Source of the DNA: Bradyrhizobium sp.
GTDB taxonomy: Bacteria; Pseudomonadota; Alphaproteobacteria; Rhizobiales; Xanthobacteraceae
Direction: 5' to 3'
Assembly: GCF_030697065.1 (NCBI RefSeq)
Contig: NZ_JAUYQU010000300.1
Coordinates: 1-38,717 of the forward strand
Length of the DNA stretch: 38,717 nucleotides
In this document: positions 24,562 to 32,229 of the stretch, one piece after another
Position numbering within the stretch: position 1 is the stretch's first letter
Layout of the letters: the number at the start of each line of letters is the position of its first letter
The notes under the pieces: generated by a model
What the model was told of the DNA's origin: nothing
Seen by the model: the letters and a program-made list of their open reading frames with translations, nothing else
Databases searched by the model: none
Program-made: the position numbers and the translations under genes

Positions 24562-24590
24562 AGGCCCGCTGCCATGACGGCAGCGGGCCT
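24562..24590 (-). terminator. Rho-independent terminator
   Basis: A perfect 12-base stem (AGGCCCGCTGCC and its complement) with a 5-base loop lies between the end of the 24618-24953 gene and the hydrolase start. On the minus strand the stem is followed by TTTT. The plus strand has CTTGTTT, so weak two-way action is possible. Confidence 0.88.
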
Positions 24591-24617
24591 CTTGTTTCGA
24601 GTGCCAGTGGTCGGAGG

Positions 24618-24953
24618 TTACCAGCGGCCGCCGCCGAAACCGAAGCTGATGACCGGACCGCCGTAACCATAGCCGCGGTGGCCATAATACGGCCGCGGCG
24701 CGTAGCCGTAGCTATGGCCGTAACGCGGACGATAGTGCTGATAGCCATAGTGGCGAGGACCGTGGTGGCGACGAACATAGCGATGGCGATAGTGGCGCCG
24801 CTGCGCGCTGACGTCAGTCGACTGCGCAACGTCGGACGCGGCTTTCGCCTTCACCGTATTGGCGGGGGCATTGGCATTGTCGGCGGCGTTGGCGGCGGAA
24901 CCACCGAACAGCGCGGCTGCACCGACGGCGAAAACAAGGGCTAGCTTTTTCAT
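24618..24953 (-). CDS. Secreted His/Tyr/Arg/Gly-rich protein, unknown function
   Basis: This 111-residue protein has GGAG 7 bases before ATG 24953. It has a clear signal peptide (MKKLALVFAVGAAALFGGSAANA). The mature half is of low complexity: RRHYRHRYVRRHHGPRHYGY, then repeated HY/GY/RP groups, ending GGPVISFGFGGGRW. The high His and Tyr content could bind metal or polysaccharide, but that is speculation. Similar short secreted proteins are frequent in rhizobia. A strong terminator follows, so it is a single-gene unit. Confidence 0.78.
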   Translation of the reverse strand: MKKLALVFAVGAAALFGGSAANAADNANAPANTVKAKAASDVAQSTDVSAQRRHYRHRYVRRHHGPRHYGYQHYRPRYGHSYGYAPRPYYGHRGYGYGGPVISFGFGGGRW

Positions 24954-25134
24954 GGAACACTCCGGTTAACGTGTGGAGTGCTAATCGCCGCGAACGGTCA
25001 ACGTTCCGGCCGGCGACATTACATCGGCGACAGCTACTTAAACGGCTGTTCATGCCGATGAACAGGTTTGCAATCCTTGACGGGCATCAAGCGAAAACCG
25101 CGCCCGATTCGATTGCTGATGTTCAGTTCAGAAA

Positions 25135-25211
25135 TGGCGATCCCGGCATGACTCGAACATGCGACCTACGGTTTAGGAAACCGTCGCTCTATCCGGCTGA
25201 GCTACGGGACC
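25135..25211 (-). tRNA. tRNA-Arg (anticodon CCT)
   Basis: The minus strand folds as a 77-base tRNA including an encoded CCA. The acceptor stem is GGTCCCG/CGGGATC, the D-arm GCTC...GAGC, the anticodon stem ACGGT/ACCGT with loop TTCCTAA (anticodon CCT, reading AGG), the variable loop AGGTC, and the T-arm GCATG-TTCGAGT-CATGC. It decodes a codon that is rare in such GC-rich genomes. No integrase or duplicated tRNA 3' end is seen nearby. Confidence 0.95.
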
Positions 25212-25416
25212 GGAGCCCCGCGCGAAGTGCGCGGTAGCCTGGCAGGTTCATATCAAAGCAGGCGGGCAATCGCCAGCCCTCCGGTGGGCGCCATGGCGCT
25301 TTCGAACGTGAACCAGCCCGACGCCAGTTCCGGCTGAGCATACCGGGGGCGCAAAAGCGATACCGCGCGGGCTCTTTGGGACCGGCGGTCGCGACGCGGA
25401 TCGTCGCCGGTGACAG

Positions 25417-25572
25417 CTATTTGCGTTCGGCCATTTGCTTCTTGAGGTCATCGATAAAGTGCTGGGCGCCTTCCTGCGTCAGCAACTCTCCCGACTTGTC
25501 CGGCACATCGGCCTTCTGGCAGAGGGTCTTCAACTGATCCCGCTGCGCCTCGGTCATCATCGGCTCTTCCAT
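25417..25572 (-). CDS. 51-residue DUF3072-like small protein
   Basis: A short frame on the minus strand starts at ATG 25572 with GGAGG exactly 8 bases upstream and ends in TAG. The product begins MEEPMMTEAQRDQLKTLCQK and ends IDDLKKQMAERK. The pattern MTEAQ-x2-QLKTLC, an acidic middle, then a second helix, matches what I recall of the small DUF3072 family. It is charged, cytosolic and without a signal peptide. Function unknown. The strong ribosome site and family likeness argue that it is real despite its size. Confidence 0.72.
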   Translation of the reverse strand: MEEPMMTEAQRDQLKTLCQKADVPDKSGELLTQEGAQHFIDDLKKQMAERK

Positions 25573-25668
25573 GAGCAAGTCCTCCGTTGCTTGAAGGGAA
25601 GGTAACGCCGTCCGTTATCGCCAGTTCCTTTGCGGGAAGCGGCCTTACCCGAGGCCTGATGACCGACT

Positions 25669-26199
25669 TCAGAAACAAATACCCAGCACCTTCATGCGGC
25701 ACGATGGAGCCGGCGTCTTTCTTTCGCTCTTCGACTCGGTCTTCTTCGCCGCAGCCGGCCGCGGGGCTTCATAGTCGCCGGCGATCACCATGGCCCAATA
25801 GGTGCGAAGGGAGGTGGCGCTCCTGGCGCTGGCAACGCCGACGCGGGAGGCCTTGGGCAGCAGGAGATTCTTGCGATGGCCCGCCGAGTTGATCCACTGG
25901 TCGAGCGTCTTTGCGAAACCTTCGTGGCCGTACGCGATATTTTCAGCGGCGCGGCCCGCTTTTGCCGGCGCCATTCTCGAATTGAACGGTCCGAGCACGT
26001 CGTGATCGAGCTTGTCCCTGGCGGCCATGGCCCTGGCCTGATCAAGCGCAATCCGGTTCAGGGTCGCATCGATGACGACACTCCCCTCGCCCTGCCTGGC
26101 GCGGAACTCGGAAATCATCGACGCGGGTGACGGCTCGGCGGATGCCGGGTTGCCGGCACCGAGAGGCGCGAGGAGGAAAATGGCAAAGAGCGCTCTCAT
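25669..26199 (-). CDS. Secreted CAP-domain (SCP/PR-1-like) protein
   Basis: This 176-residue protein has a signal peptide (MRALFAIFLLAPLGAGNPASA). One CAP domain follows with MISEFRARQGEGSVVIDATLNRIALDQARAMAA, a DKLDHD segment carrying a family His, AAENIAYGHEGFAKTLDQWINSAGHRKNLLLP with the family Glu and His, and VGVASA. The C-terminus is a Lys/Ser/Ala-rich tail with a final pair of cysteines (SCRMKVLGICF). Bacterial CAP proteins are secreted and mostly uncharacterised. No operon partner is apparent. Confidence 0.88.
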   Translation of the reverse strand: MRALFAIFLLAPLGAGNPASAEPSPASMISEFRARQGEGSVVIDATLNRIALDQARAMAARDKLDHDVLGPFNSRMAPAKAGRAAENIAYGHEGFAKTLDQWINSAGHRKNLLLPKASRVGVASARSATSLRTYWAMVIAGDYEAPRPAAAKKTESKSERKTPAPSCRMKVLGICF

Positions 26200-26349
26200 G
26201 ACGTTCGCGTCGCCTCACCACCGGATGCCGGTATCGCTTTTCATACGCAGCCGGCCCCGCGCTAGAAGCGCGAGGCTGCCAGTTCACGTCATGGGAACGC
26301 ATTGAAGCGAAAGCGTGGCCGGATCGCTTCGATCCGGCCGATGAGGCGC

Positions 26350-27309
26350 CTACGCCTTGATATTGTTTTCGCGCACCACCTTGCCCCAGGTGCTGACCTG
26401 CTTGGCGAAGAAGGTGCCGAAGTCCCTGGCGTCGGCCAGCAGCAGCGACATCTGCTGGGTATCGCGCAGCTGCGTCGCGATCGCCGGCTCGCTCAGGATC
26501 TCCTTGACCGATTTCGCCATGCTGGCGATGACATCGGGCGGCGTGCCGGTGGGCGCGAAAATGCCCCACCAGGCCAGCGTCTCGGAATCCGGGAAACCTG
26601 CCTCGATGCCCGTCTGGGTGTCCTTGAGCGAGGGCAGCCGCTCGCGGCCGAGCTGCAGCAGCGGACGAAGGTTGGGCCCGAGTTGCGCCGTGACCAGCGC
26701 CGCCGATCCCGCGATGAGATCGACATGTCCGCCGAGCACATCATTCATGGCCGGGCCGCCGCCGCGGTACGGCACATGGACGATATCGACGCCGGCCTGC
26801 TTGGCCAACATCGTCATCGCGAGATGGCCGAGCGTGCCGATGCCGACCGAGGCGTACTGGATCGAGCCGGGCTTGGCCTTCGACGCCGCGACGACATCGG
26901 CAAAGGTCTTGAACGGCCGGCTGGCGTTGGTCGCGATCACATAGGGGGCGGTGCCGACCAGGAACACCGGCTCCAGGTCCTTCTCGACGTCGAGCTGCGG
27001 CTTTTCGAGAATGGCGGGAATCACCGCATGCGAGTCGAAGGTGACAAGAAAGGTCATGCCGTCGGGCGCGCTCTTGGCGACCTGGGCGGCGCCGAGCGAG
27101 CCGGCGGCGCCGGACTTGTTCTCGACCAGCACGGTGCGGCCGAGTTTGGTCTGCAGATGCGCCTGCAGCAGCCGCGCCAGCGCGTCGGTGGAACCTCCCG
27201 GTGGAAACGGCACCACCAGCGTCAGGTTCTTGGCCTGCTGCGCCAGCGCCGGCGTGACGGCGAAGGCGGCTGACGCCGCCAGCATGGTGCGCCTCGTGAT
27301 CTTCCGCAT
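26350..27309 (-). CDS. Tripartite tricarboxylate transporter substrate-binding protein (Bug/TctC family)
   Basis: This 319-residue protein starts with an Arg-Arg signal (RKITRRTMLAASAAFAVTPALAQ), compatible with Tat or Sec export. It has the Bug-family hallmarks: LTLVVPFPPGGSTDALARLL, VENKSGAAGSLGA, and VPYRGGGPAMNDVLGGHVDLI in the middle. Bug proteins bind carboxylated ligands such as tricarboxylates, aromatic acids or amides in the periplasm. The membrane partners TctA and TctB are not encoded here, which is usual for this family. It is the last gene of a minus-strand group with a cupin, an RraA-like enzyme and a dehydrogenase-like protein, so it probably collects their substrate. Confidence 0.93.
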   Translation of the reverse strand: MRKITRRTMLAASAAFAVTPALAQQAKNLTLVVPFPPGGSTDALARLLQAHLQTKLGRTVLVENKSGAAGSLGAAQVAKSAPDGMTFLVTFDSHAVIPAILEKPQLDVEKDLEPVFLVGTAPYVIATNASRPFKTFADVVAASKAKPGSIQYASVGIGTLGHLAMTMLAKQAGVDIVHVPYRGGGPAMNDVLGGHVDLIAGSAALVTAQLGPNLRPLLQLGRERLPSLKDTQTGIEAGFPDSETLAWWGIFAPTGTPPDVIASMAKSVKEILSEPAIATQLRDTQQMSLLLADARDFGTFFAKQVSTWGKVVRENNIKA

Positions 27310-27357
27310 GGGTATTTCCTCCAGATGTTGCTGCGCTTTTGCTTTTTGTTCGCAAGT

Positions 27358-27729
27358 CTATGAATTGCCGAAGCCCGACCCGGGCTTTCTGTATTCCGGC
27401 CGCGGCGGACTGAAGATGTCGAGCACGCGCGCGCCTTCCGGCCCGGCGCGCATGGTGTGCGGTACGTTGCCCGGGGTGCGCCAGAAATCACCCTTCTTCA
27501 CTTCGATCTGCTCATCGCCCTGGAACCGGATCGCGGAGCCATCGAGCAACACGCCCCATTGCTCCTCGGGATGATGATGCCGGGTGCCTTCCGAATTGGG
27601 CTCCAGCGTCACCACCGAGAGCATGGCATGCTCGCCGGCGAAAATTCGCGTGGTGACGCCCGCCGCGAGTTCGCGAAACAGGCCGTCATGCGGATTGTCC
27701 AGATTGTGAAACTCGTCCTTCTGACTCAT
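27358..27729 (-). CDS. Single-domain cupin protein
   Basis: This 123-residue protein is one cupin barrel. Motif 1 is RHHHPEEQWGVLLDG, with His, His and Glu metal ligands; motif 2 is GDFWRTPGNVPH, with the last His. No signal peptide is present. Such small cupins are isomerases, oxygenases or binding proteins in catabolic operons. It lies 48 bases before the Bug protein gene and 47 after the RraA-like gene, so a role in the same pathway is likely. The reaction cannot be assigned. Confidence 0.85.
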   Translation of the reverse strand: MSQKDEFHNLDNPHDGLFRELAAGVTTRIFAGEHAMLSVVTLEPNSEGTRHHHPEEQWGVLLDGSAIRFQGDEQIEVKKGDFWRTPGNVPHTMRAGPEGARVLDIFSPPRPEYRKPGSGFGNS

Positions 27730-27776
27730 CGCGGCTTCCTCAACGGGGGTTTGCTCTCAGTGTCGATTCGTGTCGA

Positions 27777-28415
27777 TCAGGATTTGGCGTAGGAGCCCTG
27801 GTAGCGGCCCTCGCGGATTGCGAGCAGGGTTTCCTCCTCGCGCGCGATCTGGGCGCGGACCGCCTCGAGCAAGGTTTCCGCGATCGCGGCTGGAAACGCC
27901 ACCACGCCGTCCTCATCGCCGACCACGATGTCGCCGGGCGAGATCACCGAGCCGCCGATCGACACCGGCACGTTGATTTCGCCGGGACCGCTCTTGTAGG
28001 GCCCGCGGTGAATCACGGCGCGCGCGAAGCATGGAAAGTCGGACGCGGCGAAGGCGGCAACGTCGCGGATGGCGCCGTCGATCACATAGCCCGCCGCCCC
28101 CCTGTGCTCGGCGATGTTCTTCATGATCTCGCCGACCAGCGCACGGCTCTCGTCGCCGCCGCCATCGACCACAATCACGTCGCCCGGCCCGACCAGTTCG
28201 AGCGCCTGGTGAATGGCCAGATTGTCGCCCGGCCGGGTGCGGACGGTGAACGCGGTGCCCACCAGCCTGCCGCTGCGATGGAACTGGCGCAGTCCCACCG
28301 CGCCGGGCAGCCGGGCCAGATTATCGCTGATGATGCAGGTCGGCGCGCTCCTGAATGCCTCGATCAGATCGGATGCGGGCTTCGGCACGCTCGTCATGGC
28401 GGTGGTAACGCTCAT
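27777..28415 (-). CDS. RraA family protein, probable HMG/CHA-type aldolase or oxaloacetate decarboxylase
   Basis: The start is ATG 28415 behind GAGGA; the open frame upstream is Arg-rich noise. The 212-residue protein has TCIISDNLARLPGA, RPGDNLAIHQAL, GDVIVVDGGGDESRALVGEIM (84-98) and VIDGAIRD with Arg117-Asp118. These are the substrate/Mg-binding pattern of class II pyruvate aldolases such as 4-hydroxy-4-methyl-2-oxoglutarate aldolase. True RNase E inhibitors (RraA) share the fold. Next to a Bug binding protein and a dehydrogenase, a catabolic aldolase or decarboxylase acting on a keto-dicarboxylate is more likely. The exact substrate is unknown. Confidence 0.87.
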   Translation of the reverse strand: MSVTTAMTSVPKPASDLIEAFRSAPTCIISDNLARLPGAVGLRQFHRSGRLVGTAFTVRTRPGDNLAIHQALELVGPGDVIVVDGGGDESRALVGEIMKNIAEHRGAAGYVIDGAIRDVAAFAASDFPCFARAVIHRGPYKSGPGEINVPVSIGGSVISPGDIVVGDEDGVVAFPAAIAETLLEAVRAQIAREEETLLAIREGRYQGSYAKS

Positions 28416-28573
28416 CTGGATGGTTCCTCTGGTATTTCGGCGCGCAGTCCGGCGCGCTTTCCTGGAGCAGGCAGCATGGTCTGTCGTTGCATTCCGACTC
28501 CGGCGCGACATCTGCAGCCACCGCCGTGAAGAGGTCAAGTTGCGCCCTGAACCAATCCTTCAATAGCTGATAT

Positions 28574-29968
28574 TCAGGAAACCACCGTACCCGCCCAACC
28601 TCCCCATGCCGCGCTGACGACGGTGCCCCGGGGCGCAAATATCGCCTCCATGTCCTTCCGCGCCTTGACTGCCGGCAGGGTCTCATCGAGGGCGACGTCG
28701 CTCCAGGTCAGCAACTGGTCCTTGCCTACCGGCCGCAGCAGTTTCAGATGGTGCGCAAGTCCCAGCGGAAGTCCGCCCTGCGCGAGCGAGCGTTGCGCGG
28801 GGACGAGCTTGCCGAACACGGTATAGCCACCCTCGCCATCCAGCATTTCGCCCGGCGCGAGGTCGCGCTTGGCGGTGGCCACCACGTCGGCGTTGAAGCA
28901 GGTCGCTACGCCCGTCGGCTCGTTGCGCAATCCCACCGAGGCGACGGAGATGCCGAGTTCCAGTCCGATCATGTGCCAGCGCCGGTACATGCTCATGTAG
29001 CGGCCATCAGGATCGGTCACGACGCTGTACTCCTTAAAGCAGCGCCGGATGTAATCCGTATCGGCCTCGATACAGACCCAGACTCCCTTGCGGATGTCAT
29101 ACGGGATCTGCACGCCATCGGTCGTCAGGCATGAAACCACCTCGACCAGTCCCTTGCGGTCGAGGATGCCGCCTTCGCTTTTCGGCCGCATCAGGGTCGG
29201 GATGTCGTCGATCGAGCCCGGCGGAAAACTCAGTCCCGCGTCGGGCGCCTCGAGGCCTGTCGCATTGGCGATCGCCGCGCTCTCGATCGCCGGTTTCGAA
29301 CCGTCGAGAAAGGCATTGAACATTTTTGGATTGAGGCCGCCCTCTCTGGCCTGTTCGGCCGTCAGACCCCAATGGATCCAGACGGTATCAGGGGTCGATT
29401 CCCGGTACTGCGGCAACCATTTGTGACCGCGGCCGGCCGCGACCACCGGGAAGCCCGCGGTCCGCGCCCAATCGACCAGTTCGCAGGCGAGACCCGGCTG
29501 ATCACCATAGGCAAGGCTGTAGATCACCCCGGCCTGGGCGGCCTTGTGTGCCAGTAACGGCCCGCAGAATGCATCCGCCTCCACCGTGACGTTGATGACA
29601 TGCTTGCCGTGGCGGAAGGCCGCCAGCGCATGCTCCACCGCCGCGGGCGGATTTCCCGTGCATTCGATGATGATCCCGATTTCCGGATGCGCCACCAGCG
29701 CCTGCCAGTCGTCGCCGACATGCGTCGTTTTCATCTTCACGGCGTCGTCGAGCGAGGGCGCCGAATAGCGCTCTCCAGGCCAGTCGACGCGGGCGAGGTT
29801 GGCCCTCGCATTGGCCGGCGAAAGATCCGCGATCCCGACCAGATGGATGCCCGGCGTGCGCGGCACCTGCGCCAGATACATCGACCCGAATTTGCCGGCG
29901 CCGATCAAGCCCACCCGGAGCGGCCGGCCAGATGCCTCGCGCTCGCGCAGCTTGCTGAAAAGATTCAT
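28574..29968 (-). CDS. NAD(P)-dependent oxidoreductase with SAF domain, COG4091 type (homoserine-dehydrogenase-like)
   Basis: This 464-residue protein starts at ATG 29968 with GGAGA 8 bases upstream. The Rossmann start is RVGLIGAGKFGSMYLAQ (18-34), followed by IIECTGNPPAAVEHALAAFRHGKHVI, like homoserine dehydrogenase and Gfo/Idh proteins. The catalytic half has SLAYGDQPGLACELVDWAR. The C-terminal region (about 364-435) looks like a SAF domain (RDLAPGEMLDGEGGYTVFGKL), a small fold also found in sugar-acid dehydratases. It heads the minus-strand group with RraA-like, cupin and Bug proteins. It probably oxidises a hydroxy acid feeding the RraA-like enzyme; that order is inference. Confidence 0.82.
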   Translation of the reverse strand: MNLFSKLREREASGRPLRVGLIGAGKFGSMYLAQVPRTPGIHLVGIADLSPANARANLARVDWPGERYSAPSLDDAVKMKTTHVGDDWQALVAHPEIGIIIECTGNPPAAVEHALAAFRHGKHVINVTVEADAFCGPLLAHKAAQAGVIYSLAYGDQPGLACELVDWARTAGFPVVAAGRGHKWLPQYRESTPDTVWIHWGLTAEQAREGGLNPKMFNAFLDGSKPAIESAAIANATGLEAPDAGLSFPPGSIDDIPTLMRPKSEGGILDRKGLVEVVSCLTTDGVQIPYDIRKGVWVCIEADTDYIRRCFKEYSVVTDPDGRYMSMYRRWHMIGLELGISVASVGLRNEPTGVATCFNADVVATAKRDLAPGEMLDGEGGYTVFGKLVPAQRSLAQGGLPLGLAHHLKLLRPVGKDQLLTWSDVALDETLPAVKARKDMEAIFAPRGTVVSAAWGGWAGTVVS

Positions 29969-30248
29969 CTGATGTCTCCGGCAGGAAAGTCGAAATCAAA
30001 GTTGGCCGGCCGCGACTATATTCGGCAACGGCCGCGGGCGCCAACCGAAGTCCGCCGGCGACAACGGCTTATTCTCTGCAATTTCAGTGCGATGCCGGCG
30101 GTCCGACGTTCAGGGCGAATTCAGCGCGGCAGAATGAGTGCCGGAAAAACGCCCGGTTCCGGGGTGACAAGGGCTCCAATAATGGCGACAATCGGCAAGG
30201 ATTGTGTTGCGGGAATCCTGCCTTGAAAATTCCGGAAGTTCGTCGGTG

Positions 30249-30920
30249 ATGATGTCACGCATCTCCCCATTGTTAATGGCAACGTTCGCCGCCTGCGTCG
30301 CGCTGGCGCCGTTGCGCGCGCAGGCGCAGTGGTGGAGCAGCAAGCCCGCCGATTTCGAGTCATGCGCCGACATCGCCGAGAAGGCGCCGACCAAGGAAGA
30401 AAAAACATCCAAGCTCGGCGACTGCCATTCCAAATTCGCCGGCCGGCGCAAGCCCGGCGGCGGCTACACCTATTTCGATTTCATGCAGAACCGGCACTTC
30501 GATATTGCGGGGCCGAACCCGACGCCGGAAGAGCAGAAGAAAATCGACGAAGCTTATATTGCCTATCTGGAACAGGAACGCCGCTCCACCATCGCCGCCG
30601 CCTTCACGGCCAGGCAGCGGCAAGTGCAGCAGGCCTCGCTGAAAGGCGAAGTTGAGAAGGTCCCGGTGCCCCGGCAAAGTCCGGCCAGGCAACAGGCCGC
30701 AGCCACCGTCGAGCCCAGATCCGGCGACGTGAGGCCCGGCGAGATGAGACCTGGCGAGATTAGGTCTGGCGAGATGAGGTCTGGCGACGTGCGGTCGCGG
30801 ACCAGAGCCACCAATTGCGCGAAGGGCTCCTTCTCCTGCGAGTGGCCGCGGCTCTCCGAAGGCATCAAGGATATCAAGAAGCTGTTCAACCCGCCGCCGA
30901 ACAAGGCCAAGCGGAGTTGA
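30249..30920 (+). CDS. Secreted protein with pentapeptide (RxGEM/DV) repeats, unknown function
   Basis: The start is uncertain among GTG 30246, ATG 30249 and ATG 30252; none has a strong ribosome site. The 223-residue product has a signal peptide (ISPLLMATFAACVALAPLRAQAQ) followed by WWSSKPADFESCADIAEKA, with further cysteines at GDCHSKF, TNCAKG and FSCEW. A middle section rich in Gln/Ala/Arg (about 110-155) precedes five tandem pentapeptides (157-181) of the form R-(S/P)-G-(E/D)-(M/I/V). The end is basic (IKKLFNPPPNKAKRS). Four cysteines suggest two disulfides in the periplasm. I recognise no domain. Confidence 0.75.
   Translation: MMSRISPLLMATFAACVALAPLRAQAQWWSSKPADFESCADIAEKAPTKEEKTSKLGDCHSKFAGRRKPGGGYTYFDFMQNRHFDIAGPNPTPEEQKKIDEAYIAYLEQERRSTIAAAFTARQRQVQQASLKGEVEKVPVPRQSPARQQAAATVEPRSGDVRPGEMRPGEIRSGEMRSGDVRSRTRATNCAKGSFSCEWPRLSEGIKDIKKLFNPPPNKAKRS
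30717..30791 (+). repeat. 15-base tandem repeat, five units, in frame
   Basis: Five units of 15 bases start at 30717, 30732, 30747, 30762 and 30777, with consensus AGGTCTGGCGAGATG. Each encodes one pentapeptide of the protein at 30249-30920. Units differ at 1-5 positions, mostly leaving or conservatively changing the residue. Unit number may vary between strains. Confidence 0.85.
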
Positions 30921-30940
30921 GATTCGATGCCAATTGCAGC

Positions 30941-31046
30941 GTCATCCCGGGGCGAGGCGAAGCCTCGAACCCGGAATCCAGAGATGACCGGATCGAGATT
31001 TTGATGGAGATTGCCGGTTCGCGCTAACGCGCGCCCCCGGAATGAC
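30941..31046. repeat. Degenerate palindromic intergenic repeat (GTCATTCCGGGG family), copy 4
   Basis: The left end GTCATCCCGGGG and right end CCCCCGGAATGAC are imperfect inverted copies. The middle has diverged (AACCCGGAATCCAGAGATGACCGG...), and the central palindrome of the other copies is interrupted. It lies between convergent genes. Confidence 0.78.
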
Positions 31047-31061
31047 ACCAACCGCCCGCCA

Positions 31062-32075
31062 TCAAGCCGGCGGCGCGTCCCGGATCTGCTCCGGCGTCAG
31101 TCCCGGCGAGCCCTTGCCGTCCCGCTCCGCATTCCGGATCAGCGCGACGATGCGGCGCGACAGCGGCACCTGCAACCCGTGCCGGTCGGCGATTTCGATG
31201 ATGACGCCCTGCAAGTAGTCGATTTCGGTCGTCCGTCGGCGCTGCAGATCTTCCCACATCGACGAGCGCGCCTCGGGATCGATCTTCATCGTCCCGCCCA
31301 GCACTACGTTGAAGACAGCATCCGGCAGCCGCAGCAGATGCGGCGTCCAGCTTGCCGGCACCGGCGTCGACGAAACCGGCGCGATGCCTTCCGCGCGCAA
31401 TGCGGCCAGCCCTTCCGACATCTGGTCGGCGAACAACCTGCGCCATTTCAGCTGCGCCAGTTGCCGACGGAGTGGCAGGCCGGACAGCGCGTTCAGCGCA
31501 TTGTTGAGATTGACCAGCAGCTTGCCCCATTGCACGCCTGAAATGTCCCGGGTGGCGCGCAGCTTCAGCCCCGGCACCGAAAGCCGCTCCGCGGTGGCTT
31601 CGGCGTCGGCTTCGATCACGATGTCGCCCGAGGTCGAGCGGTGAAACCGGCCCTGGCCCACCGAGACGACGTTGAACGGCACCATGCCGCCGAGCACGAT
31701 CCGCCCCGGCAGTCGCGCGCGCAGCACGTCGATATTGCCGACGCCGTTCTGCAAGGACACGATGATGGCGTCATGCGGCGCATGCCTTGCAATGATGCCG
31801 GCGATCTCAGCGGTATCCGCGCTCTTGACCGTCACCAGCACCACGCCGGCATCGTTGAAAATCGACGGATTTTCCGACAGCGTGAGCTGGTCCGCTGCAA
31901 TCCTGCGGTCGAGGCCCTCGAAACCCGTCAGCCGCAACCCGTTGCTTTCGATCTCGGCAATCACGCGCGGCCGCGCCAGCAAGGCGATTTGACGCCCGCC
32001 GGCCGCCAGCATGCCGCCGACAAAGCAGCCGATGCTGCCCGCCCCGGCGACGCCGATCAATCTGTCCGCCGTCAT
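31062..32075 (-). CDS. 2-dehydropantoate 2-reductase family protein (PanE-like)
   Basis: The start is ATG 32075; a frame open up to 32336 has no family sequence before it. The 337-residue protein has the Rossmann start GVAGAGSIGCFVGGMLAAGG (8-27), VSLQNGVGN, and the catalytic lysine region VQWGKLLVNLNNALNAL, close to the W-x-K-L-x-x-N pattern of ketopantoate reductases. A helical C-terminal domain includes RRRTTEIDYLQGVIIEIA, where PanE proteins bind the substrate (E-x-D/E-x-L-x-G). These motifs are more canonical than in the other family member at 18939-19910, so this is the better candidate for NADPH-dependent ketopantoate reduction in pantothenate synthesis. Confidence 0.9.
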   Translation of the reverse strand: MTADRLIGVAGAGSIGCFVGGMLAAGGRQIALLARPRVIAEIESNGLRLTGFEGLDRRIAADQLTLSENPSIFNDAGVVLVTVKSADTAEIAGIIARHAPHDAIIVSLQNGVGNIDVLRARLPGRIVLGGMVPFNVVSVGQGRFHRSTSGDIVIEADAEATAERLSVPGLKLRATRDISGVQWGKLLVNLNNALNALSGLPLRRQLAQLKWRRLFADQMSEGLAALRAEGIAPVSSTPVPASWTPHLLRLPDAVFNVVLGGTMKIDPEARSSMWEDLQRRRTTEIDYLQGVIIEIADRHGLQVPLSRRIVALIRNAERDGKGSPGLTPEQIRDAPPA

Positions 32076-32229
32076 CGCGCCCCCGCCCTCGCTCAACTCT
32101 CGTTCAGATAGCAGATTTTTGTCGGCGATGCCGGACGCCGTGCGAGAGCGCCGCAGCCGGCGCGCCTTGTAACCGTCATGGCGCGCCGTTATCTTCGTCG
32201 CGGGGGCCGGCAGGCGGCAGGAGACGACA

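Noticed and set aside
25135..25211. tRNA-Arg as an integration site for a mobile island
   Set aside because: No integrase, no repeated tRNA 3' end and no change of gene character on either side were seen.
25212..25416. Possible gene or RNA between tRNA-Arg and the 51-residue gene
   Set aside because: No convincing frame, stem structure or promoter was seen in these 205 bases.
29969..30248. Possible gene in the 280-base gap between the divergent dehydrogenase and repeat-protein genes
   Set aside because: No frame with a ribosome site, signal peptide or family likeness was found; it is most likely promoter DNA for both neighbours.
30717..30791. CRISPR-like array
   Set aside because: The units are 15 bases, directly adjacent without spacers, and in frame within a coding region.
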